Program-made: the position numbers and the translations under genes
In this document: one piece after another, positions 16,151-23,571 of the stretch
Position numbering within the stretch: the first letter of the stretch is position 1
How the letters are laid out: every line of letters begins with the position of its first letter
The notes under the pieces: generated by a model
What the model saw: only the letters and a program-made list of their open reading frames with translations
What the model was told of the DNA's origin: nothing
The model's database searches: none
From: Thermoplasmata archaeon
Lineage (GTDB): Archaea; Thermoplasmatota; Penumbrarchaeia; Penumbrarchaeales; Penumbrarchaeaceae
DNA length: 23,655 nt
Assembly: GCA_023145185.1 (NCBI GenBank)
Contig: JAGLEG010000001.1
Span: 1 to 23,655, forward strand
Direction: 5' to 3'

Positions 16151-16162
16151 AATATATATACC
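16151..16162 (-). promoter_or_regulatory. Candidate TATA box, NEW3-like gene (distal)
   Basis: Minus-strand GGTATATATATT is the best TATA match in the intergenic region. On the plus strand nothing begins within reach, so it is assigned to the minus-strand NEW3-like gene or to an unseen small RNA. Confidence 0.4.
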
Positions 16163-16263
16163 TTGTGGATTCGGGCGGAGGGCCAGACGCGCCGAGAGGA
16201 TGCCTCTGCACGCCTGGGAAACTCCGGTCGGATCGAAACGCCTGAGAAAGCGTCCGTACGTGG

Positions 16264-17121
16264 TCATTTGACCTGTTCTGCGGCACCCTTGGAGAGTTTA
16301 TCCTTGGTATCCTCGGCCTTATCCTCTTTTACTCCCTTGGAGGGTTTCTCCTTGGTATCCTCTACCTTATCCTCTTTTACTCCCTCGGAGGGTTTCTCCT
16401 TGATATCCTCGACCTTCTCTTCCGTTTCAGGTGCTTCCGGCTCCGGCTCATCGCCAGGCTCGGCGGGCAGGGGTACCAGATCCGCGGAGAGAACCTCGGA
16501 GTTGTCGTCTCCGGAGGGCATCTCCAGGACCTCGAGCCTTCTGACGTCGACCCTCTTCAGTGGATATATTATCTTACACTCCTTCTGGATCACATTCCCG
16601 AGGGACTTGGTCCTGTCGGAGGTGAGGATAAGGGAGATGATCTCGGAGAACGTGTGCTCCTCTCCCATCTTGGTGACCAGCTCGTCCATCCTCTTCCTGA
16701 TCTGATACTGGACAGAGCTCTGTATCCTCTTATCGGAGATCGCCATCGGCTTGATACGGATCCTGTATCCATCCTTCGAGACGGTGTCGAAGACTCCTTC
16801 CATCTTCGTCCTCTTCCTCCTGGTCTGCCTCCTTATGAAGTCGGATGTGAGGTCGTGCCCTATGAACCGGGTGTAGGCCTCGGATGTAGAGTGGTCCACG
16901 ATCTTGAACCTCAGCTTGATGTGCATGTATTTGTAATCCCCGATGAGGTCTGCGAGGGTGACCTCTATGGTCCTTCCCAGCAGTTTCTCCGGTTCATCGG
17001 CCAGGGTCTCCCCTATCTTCGCCCTGTTGAACATCATAGGAGCTACGACCGAGTACCACTCCTTCGCTTTCCATTTATCCTTGAGCTTCTTTGCTTCCCT
17101 TGTAGCGCTTCTTCTTGCCAT
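16264..17121 (-). CDS. 30S ribosomal protein eS1 (S3ae) with repetitive C-terminal extension
   Basis: This is an archaeal/eukaryotic small-subunit protein, located near the mRNA exit of the ribosome. The first ~210 residues match the eS1 family: a basic N-terminus (MARRSATREAKKLKDKWKAKEWY), VVAPMMFNRAKIGETLA, GHDLTSDFIRRQTRRKRTK and the helical IRKRMDELVTKMGEEHTF. Family members usually end near 200-220 residues. This one runs to 285 with an acidic linker (PGDEPEPEAPETEE) and three 16-residue repeats of the type DKVEDTKEKPSKGVKE (about residues 231-278). The start is fixed by AAAGGAGGA (17136-17128) six bases before the ATG. A clear TATA element lies at 17167-17152, and transcription is probably monocistronic. 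Confidence 0.95.
   Translation of the reverse strand: MARRSATREAKKLKDKWKAKEWYSVVAPMMFNRAKIGETLADEPEKLLGRTIEVTLADLIGDYKYMHIKLRFKIVDHSTSEAYTRFIGHDLTSDFIRRQTRRKRTKMEGVFDTVSKDGYRIRIKPMAISDKRIQSSVQYQIRKRMDELVTKMGEEHTFSEIISLILTSDRTKSLGNVIQKECKIIYPLKRVDVRRLEVLEMPSGDDNSEVLSADLVPLPAEPGDEPEPEAPETEEKVEDIKEKPSEGVKEDKVEDTKEKPSKGVKEDKAEDTKDKLSKGAAEQVK
16288..16431 (-). repeat. Three tandem 48-bp repeats in the eS1 gene
   Basis: Units begin at 16288, 16336 and 16384, each 48 bp, in frame, encoding the 16-residue charged repeat. The first two units (plus-strand order) are more alike than the third, which suggests recent expansion by slippage or unequal crossing-over. Confidence 0.85.
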
Positions 17122-17151
17122 TTCGATTCCTCCTTTGACACCGCAATGGCA

Positions 17152-17167
17152 TGGAATATATTAACCT
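17152..17167 (-). promoter_or_regulatory. TATA promoter element of the eS1 gene
   Basis: Minus-strand AGGTTAATATATTCCA lies 30 bases before the eS1 ATG. The same 16 bases occur before gcvT (18403-18418), so this is probably a strong shared promoter core (BRE plus TATA). Confidence 0.65.
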
Positions 17168-17243
17168 GTCGGAAAAAATCAATAATATTTAATAATATTT
17201 TAGAAAAAAGCAAGATCACTATAGCAAAAGACTATAAAAAAAG

Positions 17244-17275
17244 AGGAAAAAAAGGGGGTTTGAAAAAAAACCCCC
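17244..17275 (-). terminator. Hairpin plus T-tract terminator after gcvT
   Basis: Read on the minus strand, an 8-bp stem GGGGGTTT/AAACCCCC (17275-17268 with 17261-17254) is followed at once by runs of T (down to about 17234). It begins 11 bases after the gcvT stop codon. A smaller inverted repeat, tatag/ctata, lies at 17220-17236. Confidence 0.7.
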
Positions 17276-17286
17276 AGCCGAAAGCA

Positions 17287-18360
17287 TCATGCCCTGGGGT
17301 TCACAACTACGGCGGGAACGTCCCTGTTCCTTATCCTCACAGCGATCTCGGTGCCGAACTCCTTCAGGTCGTGTCGGACGTATCCAAGGCCCATTCCGAT
17401 CTTCTTTCCGGGGATCATTGTTCCCGAGGTGACTATGCCGACGACCTCGTCGTCCTTGAGGATCTCCATCCCGGTCCTGGGGATGCCCCTGCCGTTCAGA
17501 TGGAAGGCGATGAACTTCTCTTTTACCCCTTCCCCCTTCTGTTTCTCGAGCACCTCTTTGCCCACGAAGTGGTGATCCCACTTGACCACCCAGGTCACGT
17601 TGGTATCCATGGAGGTGTGGTTGAAATCGAAATCCTGGCCTGAGAGGAGGAGCGCCTTTTCAAGCCTCAGGGTGTCCCTTGCGCCCAGCCCGATGGGTTT
17701 TATGCCGAACTCCTTCCCGTGCTTGAACAGCGATGCCCAGACCGCCTTCGCATCCTCGTTGGGGATCATCAGCTCGAATCCGTCCTCACCCGTATATCCG
17801 GACCTCCATACCAGGAAAGTGCGATCGAGGTCCTTGAAATGCATGTAGTCGCAGTTGAAGAACTTCATCTCACAGGGGTTGGTGGTCACCTTCCTCATGA
17901 CATCCACGGCTTTCGGCCCCTGCACGGCGATTATCGCGTAATCGTCGGAGATGTTCTCCATCACGGTCCCCTCCTTTCGATGTTTATTGAAGTGGCCCCA
18001 GTCCAGGACTATCTTGGACGCATTTGGGACGGCGAAATAGTGCTCTTCTCCCAATTTGGCCACGATCATGTCGTCAACGATCTGGCCCTCCTCGTTCAGG
18101 AAATGTGTGTATTTCAGCTGCTTCATCCTCATGCCCTTGATATCCTGGGTGAGGAGATTGGAGAGGGTCTCCGTGGCGGTGTCGCCGAATATTCGAAAAT
18201 TGCCCATGTGAGATACGTCGAAAACACCCACGCCCCCCCTGACCGTTTCGTGTTCATCCGTGATCGTCGTGTAATGCGTTGGCAGATACCAGCCGGAGAA
18301 CTCTACCATATTCCCGCCGATCTCCTCGTGTACTCTTGCAAGTGGGGTCTCCTTTACCAT
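17287..18360 (-). CDS. gcvT: Glycine cleavage system T protein (aminomethyltransferase)
   Basis: GcvT transfers the aminomethyl carbon of glycine, carried on lipoyl-H protein, to tetrahydrofolate (or an archaeal pterin) and releases ammonia. The 357-residue protein shows family hallmarks: FSGWYLPTHY near the N-terminus, GVFDVSHMG (45-53) and NEEGQIVDD. The last contains Asp96/97, at the position of the catalytic Asp of known T proteins. GYTGEDGFE and RDTLRLEKALLLSGQD follow. The ATG at 18360 is preceded by GGTGA four bases upstream and by a TATA element at 18418-18403. The longer frame from 18396 would start too close to that TATA box. No gcvH or gcvP is in the window. The gene has its own promoter and terminator, so it is probably transcribed alone. 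Confidence 0.93.
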   Translation of the reverse strand: MVKETPLARVHEEIGGNMVEFSGWYLPTHYTTITDEHETVRGGVGVFDVSHMGNFRIFGDTATETLSNLLTQDIKGMRMKQLKYTHFLNEEGQIVDDMIVAKLGEEHYFAVPNASKIVLDWGHFNKHRKEGTVMENISDDYAIIAVQGPKAVDVMRKVTTNPCEMKFFNCDYMHFKDLDRTFLVWRSGYTGEDGFELMIPNEDAKAVWASLFKHGKEFGIKPIGLGARDTLRLEKALLLSGQDFDFNHTSMDTNVTWVVKWDHHFVGKEVLEKQKGEGVKEKFIAFHLNGRGIPRTGMEILKDDEVVGIVTSGTMIPGKKIGMGLGYVRHDLKEFGTEIAVRIRNRDVPAVVVNPRA

Positions 18361-18402
18361 CTTGTCACCATCCTGTGATTGGATCGGACCGGACATCAGA
18401 AG

Positions 18403-18418
18403 TGGAATATATTAACCT
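18403..18418 (-). promoter_or_regulatory. TATA promoter element of gcvT
   Basis: Minus-strand AGGTTAATATATTCCA is identical over 16 bases to the element before eS1. Its spacing predicts transcription starting near 18384 and a leader of about 25 bases containing GGTGA. Confidence 0.65.
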
Positions 18419-18450
18419 ATGTCCAATGCGGGGGTTTGGCCCGAATTCTA

Positions 18451-19788
18451 TTATGGGACCGAAGAGAGATAGTGCCCCCTGCCGGGCCGGGAGCACAGCA
18501 CTTCGTTCTCAACGATCAGCTCCCCACGCGAGTAGACCGCCTGCGGAAATATCCCGTACAGTCCCTCGAATGGGGTCCACCCGCATTTCGAATGGAGGTC
18601 CTCGCCCCTTATGCGTCTCGACGAGGAGAGGTCCACGACGGATATATCGGCATCATGTCCTGCGGATATGCTCCCTTTCCCCCCCAGCGAGAACCTCCTC
18701 GCGGGGGACCCGCACAGGAGATGCTGAACCCTCTCAAGCGATGTCATCTGCCCCTTCACCGAGTCGAGCAGAAGGGGCAGCATGGTCTCCACCCCGGGTA
18801 CACCCGATGGGGAGTTCAAACCCACAGACTTCTCATCGATAAGATGCGGGGCGTGGTCGGACCCGATCGTGTCCACCGTCCCATCGTTGAGGGCCCTCCA
18901 GAGCGATGCCCTGTGATCGGTATCCCTGAGCGGGGGGTTCATCTTCCCCAGGGCCTCGTTCTCCAGGTTCGCCTCGGCCCACTTGATGTCCATGAACAGG
19001 TGGTGGGGGGTCACCTCCACGGTGGCGCCGGTCCCCTTCGAGGCCTCGATCCCGTCGCCAGTTGAGATATGAAGCAGATGGAGGTTGGTGGATGCCTTTC
19101 CCAGGGCATTTGCCGCTTCCCCCACCGCCATCCTCTCGGCCATCGGGGGCCTGTTGGAATCGTGTTTCCTCAATACCCCCTTCGGATCGTCGTCCATTGG
19201 CCCCTCCTTGAGATACCGCCCGGATTCAGGATGGACCGCCAGAATTGTGTTCGTATCGCCGATCGGGCCCGCAAGGGACGATAGGTCCGAGATGGGATCG
19301 AACACGAGCGAGTTGGTCGATCTCCCCAGGAATGCCTTCAAGGCCGTGGGGCGGATGCCGCTTCCCTCCAGAAGGTCTTTCAGCCCTATCGGGTCGGTCT
19401 CCGGAGTTATCATCACATAGAGGCCGAAATCAACGTGTGCCTTTTTTCTGACGATATCGAGCTTCTTACCCAGCTCCGATCCGTTCGTGATGGGCGGTGA
19501 GTTATTGGGCATGTCAATGATGGTGGTCACCCCTCCGAACGCCGCGGAGGCGCTGCCCGAGGCGAAATCCTCCTTTCTGGTCTGGCCCGGGTCCCTGAAA
19601 TGAACGTGGGTGTCAACCGCACCAGGCATCAACAGGGCCTTCCCATACCTTCTCAGCTCCCCCGTCTCGGAGATAGAGGGCGCTATCCTCTTCACGGCCT
19701 CTATCCTGCCGTCCAGTATGCAGATTGCGGATGAGACCAGCTGGCCGTCATCCAGAACCCTCCCTTCCAGGACCAGATCGTACTTCAT
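18451..19788 (-). CDS. pyrC: Dihydroorotase (class I), pyrimidine biosynthesis
   Basis: This amidohydrolase catalyses the reversible cyclisation of N-carbamoyl-aspartate to dihydroorotate, the third step of UMP synthesis. The zinc ligands are visible: His61-x-His63 in DTHVHFRDPGQTRKEDF, His186 (AVHPE), His240 (LLHIS) and Asp311 (GSDHAPH). A Lys151 lies in ALKAFLG. The signature GSDHAPH and the PHHLF segment separate it from hydantoinases and allantoinases. The 445 residues are normal for class I. Its ATG overlaps the AMMECR1 stop (ATGA), so the two are co-translated from one transcript. Confidence 0.95.
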   Translation of the reverse strand: MKYDLVLEGRVLDDGQLVSSAICILDGRIEAVKRIAPSISETGELRRYGKALLMPGAVDTHVHFRDPGQTRKEDFASGSASAAFGGVTTIIDMPNNSPPITNGSELGKKLDIVRKKAHVDFGLYVMITPETDPIGLKDLLEGSGIRPTALKAFLGRSTNSLVFDPISDLSSLAGPIGDTNTILAVHPESGRYLKEGPMDDDPKGVLRKHDSNRPPMAERMAVGEAANALGKASTNLHLLHISTGDGIEASKGTGATVEVTPHHLFMDIKWAEANLENEALGKMNPPLRDTDHRASLWRALNDGTVDTIGSDHAPHLIDEKSVGLNSPSGVPGVETMLPLLLDSVKGQMTSLERVQHLLCGSPARRFSLGGKGSISAGHDADISVVDLSSSRRIRGEDLHSKCGWTPFEGLYGIFPQAVYSRGELIVENEVLCSRPGRGHYLSSVP

Positions 19789-20384
19789 TTCAGCTCCATC
19801 CTTTCAACGTCTCCACCTGGCCCCAGCTCACCGAACACGTGGCCCGAAAAGGCCTTGAACTCGACGTCCCCATCCCGCCAGGCATTTGGCGGAAGTCCGG
19901 CCTTGTAGCACGTGTGTGACAGGAACTCCTCCACGCCCCAGTTCCACTCGACCGGGACCTGCGGGAGCAGAAGGCCCAGAAAATGACCTCTCCGGGCAAT
20001 AAGCCCATCCCGACCTATCTCCACTTTTCCGATCAGGTCCTCGGCCGAGGTAAATGAAAGCTTCTTGGGGGGGGTCAATATCGTCACATCGATGATGATG
20101 TTCTCCATTTCAGCAAGTTTGACAGGGGGGAACCTTGGATCCCTGGTCGCCGCACTTTTGGCCACATCCTTGATGGCATCCTCAAGGGACATGATCGGCT
20201 CGGTGTATCCGATACATCCCCGAAGCTCCCTTCCGGGATATGTGTTCAAGGTAACGAACGCGCCGTAGCGGTCCTTGAATATCTTGGGGACTTCCGGCAG
20301 CCTGATATTGCCGTCGCCCAGATGCTTCAAGATCACCACTCTTGCCAGTCTTACCGCCGCTTTTCCATCTTCAATGGTAATCAT
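19785..20384 (-). CDS. AMMECR1 domain protein
   Basis: This 199-residue protein carries the AMMECR1 hallmark LRGCIG at residues 54-59. AATRDPRFPPV and the conserved GLIARRGHFLGLLLPQVPVEWNW segment follow. The family is nearly universal in archaea and eukaryotes and its biochemical role is unsettled; archaeal copies are often near memo-type or radical-SAM genes. Here the partner is dihydroorotase, whose start overlaps its stop by four bases. The start at 20384 is supported by GGGGGAGG six bases upstream. I see no convincing TATA box in front. Confidence 0.93.
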   Translation of the reverse strand: MITIEDGKAAVRLARVVILKHLGDGNIRLPEVPKIFKDRYGAFVTLNTYPGRELRGCIGYTEPIMSLEDAIKDVAKSAATRDPRFPPVKLAEMENIIIDVTILTPPKKLSFTSAEDLIGKVEIGRDGLIARRGHFLGLLLPQVPVEWNWGVEEFLSHTCYKAGLPPNAWRDGDVEFKAFSGHVFGELGPGGDVERMELK

Positions 20385-20493
20385 AAGGAGCCTCCCCCCA
20401 TAATCACGATGGTGGATGTTGAATGTTTTCCCACATCAACTGATCGATCCTTTCCAGCACATATCCAGCAGAAGGGCACCAATGTACCAAGGT

Positions 20494-20532
20494 TTTATTA
20501 GGCTAATGCTTTAATGGATATCGAACAAGGTG
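20494..20532 (+). promoter_or_regulatory. TATA box and Shine-Dalgarno of the flippase gene
   Basis: The sequence tttatta at 20494-20500 predicts initiation near 20522. AAGGTG at 20527-20532 lies 5 bases before the ATG at 20538. This favours 20538 over the upstream in-frame ATG at 20514, which is too close to the TATA box. Confidence 0.5.
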
Positions 20533-20537
20533 CAAAA

Positions 20538-22124
20538 ATGGGAGAAAGGGATGATGGCGATGGACAGCTGCTCACCGGGATAACCCGGAAGACCCTGCTT
20601 ATCATGGTCAACTTCGTGTTAATGGGGATCATAGGGATCATCAGCTGGAAGTGTGTCTCCAACTTCATGCCCCCGCCGATCGAAGGGGTCCCGAACGAGG
20701 TGGGCATCGTGACCTTCGCCATGGGATTTGCGGGGATGTTCTCCTTCATCACCAACCTTGGTTTCGGAGCTGCACATGTCAAGAGGATCTCCGAGGGAGA
20801 GGACATCGGGGTCTGTATTGGCACCTTCCTGGCCATTCAGGGGGTACTCGTTACCATCTTCCTGGCAACTGTTGTTGGTGCGATATTCATCTGGAAGGAC
20901 CTGCTTGGCCGTGGATTCGAGTCGACGGAACAGGTCTACACGATATATATCATCCTGGGTTACTTCATTGCCAACAACCTCGCATCGGTGGGGCTGCAGA
21001 CATTCGTTGCCAAAATTGAGATCGCCAAGAACCAGCTGGCTATCCTCGTCGCGGCGGCCGTCCAGCTGGTCGTTACGGTGATCGTGGTCATATCCACGGA
21101 TAGCGTCTATCTCTATGCTTTAACATTCGTTGTGGGCGGTGCGGTAAACCTATGCGTCTCACTTTACTATCTCCTCCATTTCAAGATCAAGAGACCGTCC
21201 TATCGGATGTTCAAGAGCTATCTGACATTTGCCCTTCCCATCTTCATCGTATCCGCCCTCGCAATATTGCCACCGCACATCGACAAGGTGATGATCCAGC
21301 TGTTCTGGAACTCCACCGATGTTGCGATCTATTTCGGCGGCCAGAAGTTCTCGATCTACCTCCTCCAGATACCTGCCGGCCTTGGCATGATACTCTTCCC
21401 TACATTCTCCTCCCTCAAATCCAGGGGTAAGGGAAAGGAGATCCGAAAGCTCACTTACTATGCCGAAAAACTGATGACGATGATCATGGCCCCGATATGT
21501 GTCCTCTTCTTCGTCCTGGCCCTCCCAATAGTGACCTTGCTGGGTTCCGATAGTTACAGTGGATCATACCTGGTCCTCCAACCTCTTGCGATATGGGGTT
21601 TCTTCCGAAGCCTCAGCTCCCCATACCGAAATCTCATAATGGGGGTCGGCAGACCAAAGATACTTGCATTCATATCCTTCATCGGCGTCGTGGCGATCAT
21701 CGGTTTCAACCTGATATTCATACCCACAGACATCCAGTTCCTGGGCCTGAATATGCTGGGCCTGGGGCCAAGAGGGGCCGCCTATGCAACGCTCATATCC
21801 GCCCTTGTTACATTCGTTCTATTCCGCTTCTTCGCATTCAGATACGAGAGGGTTCTAATGAACCCAAAGATCCTCAAGTTCATCCTTGCAGCCCTGATCA
21901 TGGGTTGTTCCATCTACATTCTAAATGATCATATACCTGCGGATAACTACCTTCTTTTCCTACTCTATTCCGCTACTGCTGGCCTCATCTACATCGCGGT
22001 GCTCATACCGATCAGGGCTTTCAGCAAGGAGGATGTAGCCCTCTTCAGGAATGTGCTCAACCCCGTTATTATGATAAAGTACATAAAAGAGGAGCTGCTG
22101 AATAAGAATCGAAAGGGGCAATAG
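20538..22124 (+). CDS. Polysaccharide/oligosaccharide flippase (Wzx/RfbX-like, MOP superfamily)
   Basis: This 528-residue integral membrane protein has about 12-14 hydrophobic helices. The pattern is that of the polysaccharide biosynthesis branch of the MATE/MOP exporters: an N-terminal helix followed by a Gly-rich NLGFGAAHVKRIS loop, a central PPHIDKVMIQLFWNSTDVAIYFGGQKFS segment typical of Wzx proteins, and FFRSLSSPYRNLIMGVGRPK in the second half. Such proteins flip lipid-linked glycans across the membrane, for S-layer glycosylation or surface polysaccharide in archaea. I chose the ATG at 20538 on promoter and ribosome-site spacing. The alternative at 20514 adds eight residues. The sulfatase-fold gene follows after 43 bases, probably in the same operon. 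Confidence 0.88.
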   Translation: MGERDDGDGQLLTGITRKTLLIMVNFVLMGIIGIISWKCVSNFMPPPIEGVPNEVGIVTFAMGFAGMFSFITNLGFGAAHVKRISEGEDIGVCIGTFLAIQGVLVTIFLATVVGAIFIWKDLLGRGFESTEQVYTIYIILGYFIANNLASVGLQTFVAKIEIAKNQLAILVAAAVQLVVTVIVVISTDSVYLYALTFVVGGAVNLCVSLYYLLHFKIKRPSYRMFKSYLTFALPIFIVSALAILPPHIDKVMIQLFWNSTDVAIYFGGQKFSIYLLQIPAGLGMILFPTFSSLKSRGKGKEIRKLTYYAEKLMTMIMAPICVLFFVLALPIVTLLGSDSYSGSYLVLQPLAIWGFFRSLSSPYRNLIMGVGRPKILAFISFIGVVAIIGFNLIFIPTDIQFLGLNMLGLGPRGAAYATLISALVTFVLFRFFAFRYERVLMNPKILKFILAALIMGCSIYILNDHIPADNYLLFLLYSATAGLIYIAVLIPIRAFSKEDVALFRNVLNPVIMIKYIKEELLNKNRKGQ

Positions 22125-22167
22125 GTGGGGAGTCCTGAAAGTCGACAGGATATCGTAAGGAGAGACC

Positions 22168-23544
22168 ATGCCAAACTGCAACGTGATCCTCATAATTCTC
22201 GACACGCTGAGGGAGGATAGCGCCGGCCCGATCGGGGAACTTCTGAAGGGGGAAGGGTTCAGGGAGTATCGTGATGTTATTGCGCCGTCTCCCTGGACCA
22301 TTCCCTCCCATGCATCCATGTTCACGGGCAAGTATCCCCTGGTCCATGGGGCCCACGAGACCCCTGACAGGAAAGCATACAACATCCGGATAAGGGATCG
22401 GAGTGGGTTCCTGTCTAAACGGATGAGGGAGGAGGGATATGCCAATTACCTGCTAAGCGCGAATCCGTACATCACGGCCGATTTCGGCTATGATGATTTC
22501 GATGACATCCTGGAGCTTCTCTACCAGCCCAGGTTCGAGGTCCTGAACGATGCCGAAAAGAGGGAGATGTACCGCCTCAGGAAGAAGAAGGATACGACGG
22601 GAAAGATCATCTCTACCCTTATCGGCAGAGGTGATATCAAACTGCTTTTCAAAGGGGCACTGAACAGGGTCGTGGAATCGTCATTTGTTACTGCAATATA
22701 CCATCAATATCAGCATAGGATCCAAAAATGGCCCTTCGAAAAGGGAGCCAAAAAGATGGTGGAGTACCTACGATCGAAGGTCCTTTCAGGCGAGAATGCT
22801 GGCGGAAGGTTCGTGGTCATCAACATGATGGAGGCCCACGAACCATATTTCCGAAAACCCATCCTCAACATGAAGCTCAATTTGAACCAGGACCATTACA
22901 AAAAGACCGTTAACAGGAACTTCCTTGATAACCTCTGGAACGCATACCGGAAGGAGATCGGTTACATCAAGGAGGCCCTGAGGGAGATCATATATCTGTT
23001 GAACGAGACAGGTGAGCTGGATAGATCCCTCATTGTGGTCACATCCGATCACGGCCAGCTCCTGGGGGAGCACGATCAGCTGGGACATGGAACCTTCCTT
23101 TACGATGAGCTTATCCGGGTGCCACTTTTCATCAGGTATCCTTCGGACATGACGCTGAAAGAGGCGAAGCAGAAGGGCAGATACATATCGCTCACATCCC
23201 TCTATGACCTGATCTCAAAGGGAGAAGAGAGATACAACGAGGAGCATCTCTTCAGCGAGGCGGCCTTCTCGGAGACATATGGGATCTCCAATATCTTCAA
23301 ACCCACAATGGATTGTGAGAGGGAGAAGATCAAACGGTTGGAGAGGCGGAAGATCGCGATCTTCCACAATGGCTTCAAGGGGATCTTCGATACGGAGGAT
23401 CTAACACTGGAAGAGGCCTCATCACATAGGGGGGGAAAGGTCACCCGGAATGTGAGGGAGGACCTGGCAACGAGAGCGCTTGAATTCATGGAAACGGAAG
23501 AAAAGAAAGGAGTTGGCAGGGTCCGATTCTCGAAGAAGATCTGA
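22168..23544 (+). CDS. Alkaline-phosphatase/sulfatase-fold enzyme with Thr nucleophile
   Basis: This 458-residue protein has the metal-binding framework of the sulfatase/phosphoglycerol-transferase superfamily. Asp12 and the next residues form the first strand (ILDTLRED), and TSDHGQLLGEHDQLGHG lies at about 292-308. At the nucleophile site sulfatases have C/S-x-P-x-R...TG. Here it reads Thr44-Ile-Pro46-Ser-His48 with Thr53-Gly54 conserved. Formylglycine cannot form at Thr, whereas Thr is the nucleophile in LtaS/MdoB-type phosphotransferases. A phosphatase or phospho-group transferase is more likely than a sulfatase. There is no signal peptide or membrane helix, so it would be cytoplasmic unless recruited. 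AAGGAGAG lies just before the ATG. The preceding flippase suggests a role in glycan modification. Confidence 0.8.
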   Translation: MPNCNVILIILDTLREDSAGPIGELLKGEGFREYRDVIAPSPWTIPSHASMFTGKYPLVHGAHETPDRKAYNIRIRDRSGFLSKRMREEGYANYLLSANPYITADFGYDDFDDILELLYQPRFEVLNDAEKREMYRLRKKKDTTGKIISTLIGRGDIKLLFKGALNRVVESSFVTAIYHQYQHRIQKWPFEKGAKKMVEYLRSKVLSGENAGGRFVVINMMEAHEPYFRKPILNMKLNLNQDHYKKTVNRNFLDNLWNAYRKEIGYIKEALREIIYLLNETGELDRSLIVVTSDHGQLLGEHDQLGHGTFLYDELIRVPLFIRYPSDMTLKEAKQKGRYISLTSLYDLISKGEERYNEEHLFSEAAFSETYGISNIFKPTMDCEREKIKRLERRKIAIFHNGFKGIFDTEDLTLEEASSHRGGKVTRNVREDLATRALEFMETEEKKGVGRVRFSKKI

Positions 23545-23571
23545 AATTAACTTGACGTGAGATCGAGAGGT

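Larger units (their letters stand above)
15878..16263. other. 386-base intergenic region: leader and promoters of the NEW3-like gene
   Basis: I see no protein gene here. Both flanking genes are on the minus strand. Minus-strand TATA-like boxes lie at 16162-16151 (GGTATATATATT) and 16046-16038 (CATAAATAT). They imply an untranslated leader of roughly 135-250 bases for the NEW3-like gene, unusually long for archaea. The leader holds a perfect 7-bp stem with a 6-base loop (15921-15927/15934-15940) and two 19-base near-repeats (15900-15918 and 15972-15990). The run of T at 15891-15899 is the A-rich stretch before the ribosome binding site. Confidence 0.5.

Noticed and set aside
16288..16431. CRISPR-like array
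   Set aside because: The 48-bp units are contiguous, in frame with eS1 and without spacers, so they are a coding tandem repeat.
22168..23544. Annotation as a true sulfatase
   Set aside because: The formylglycine Cys/Ser is Thr and the following Arg is His, which is incompatible with the known sulfatase maturation motif.
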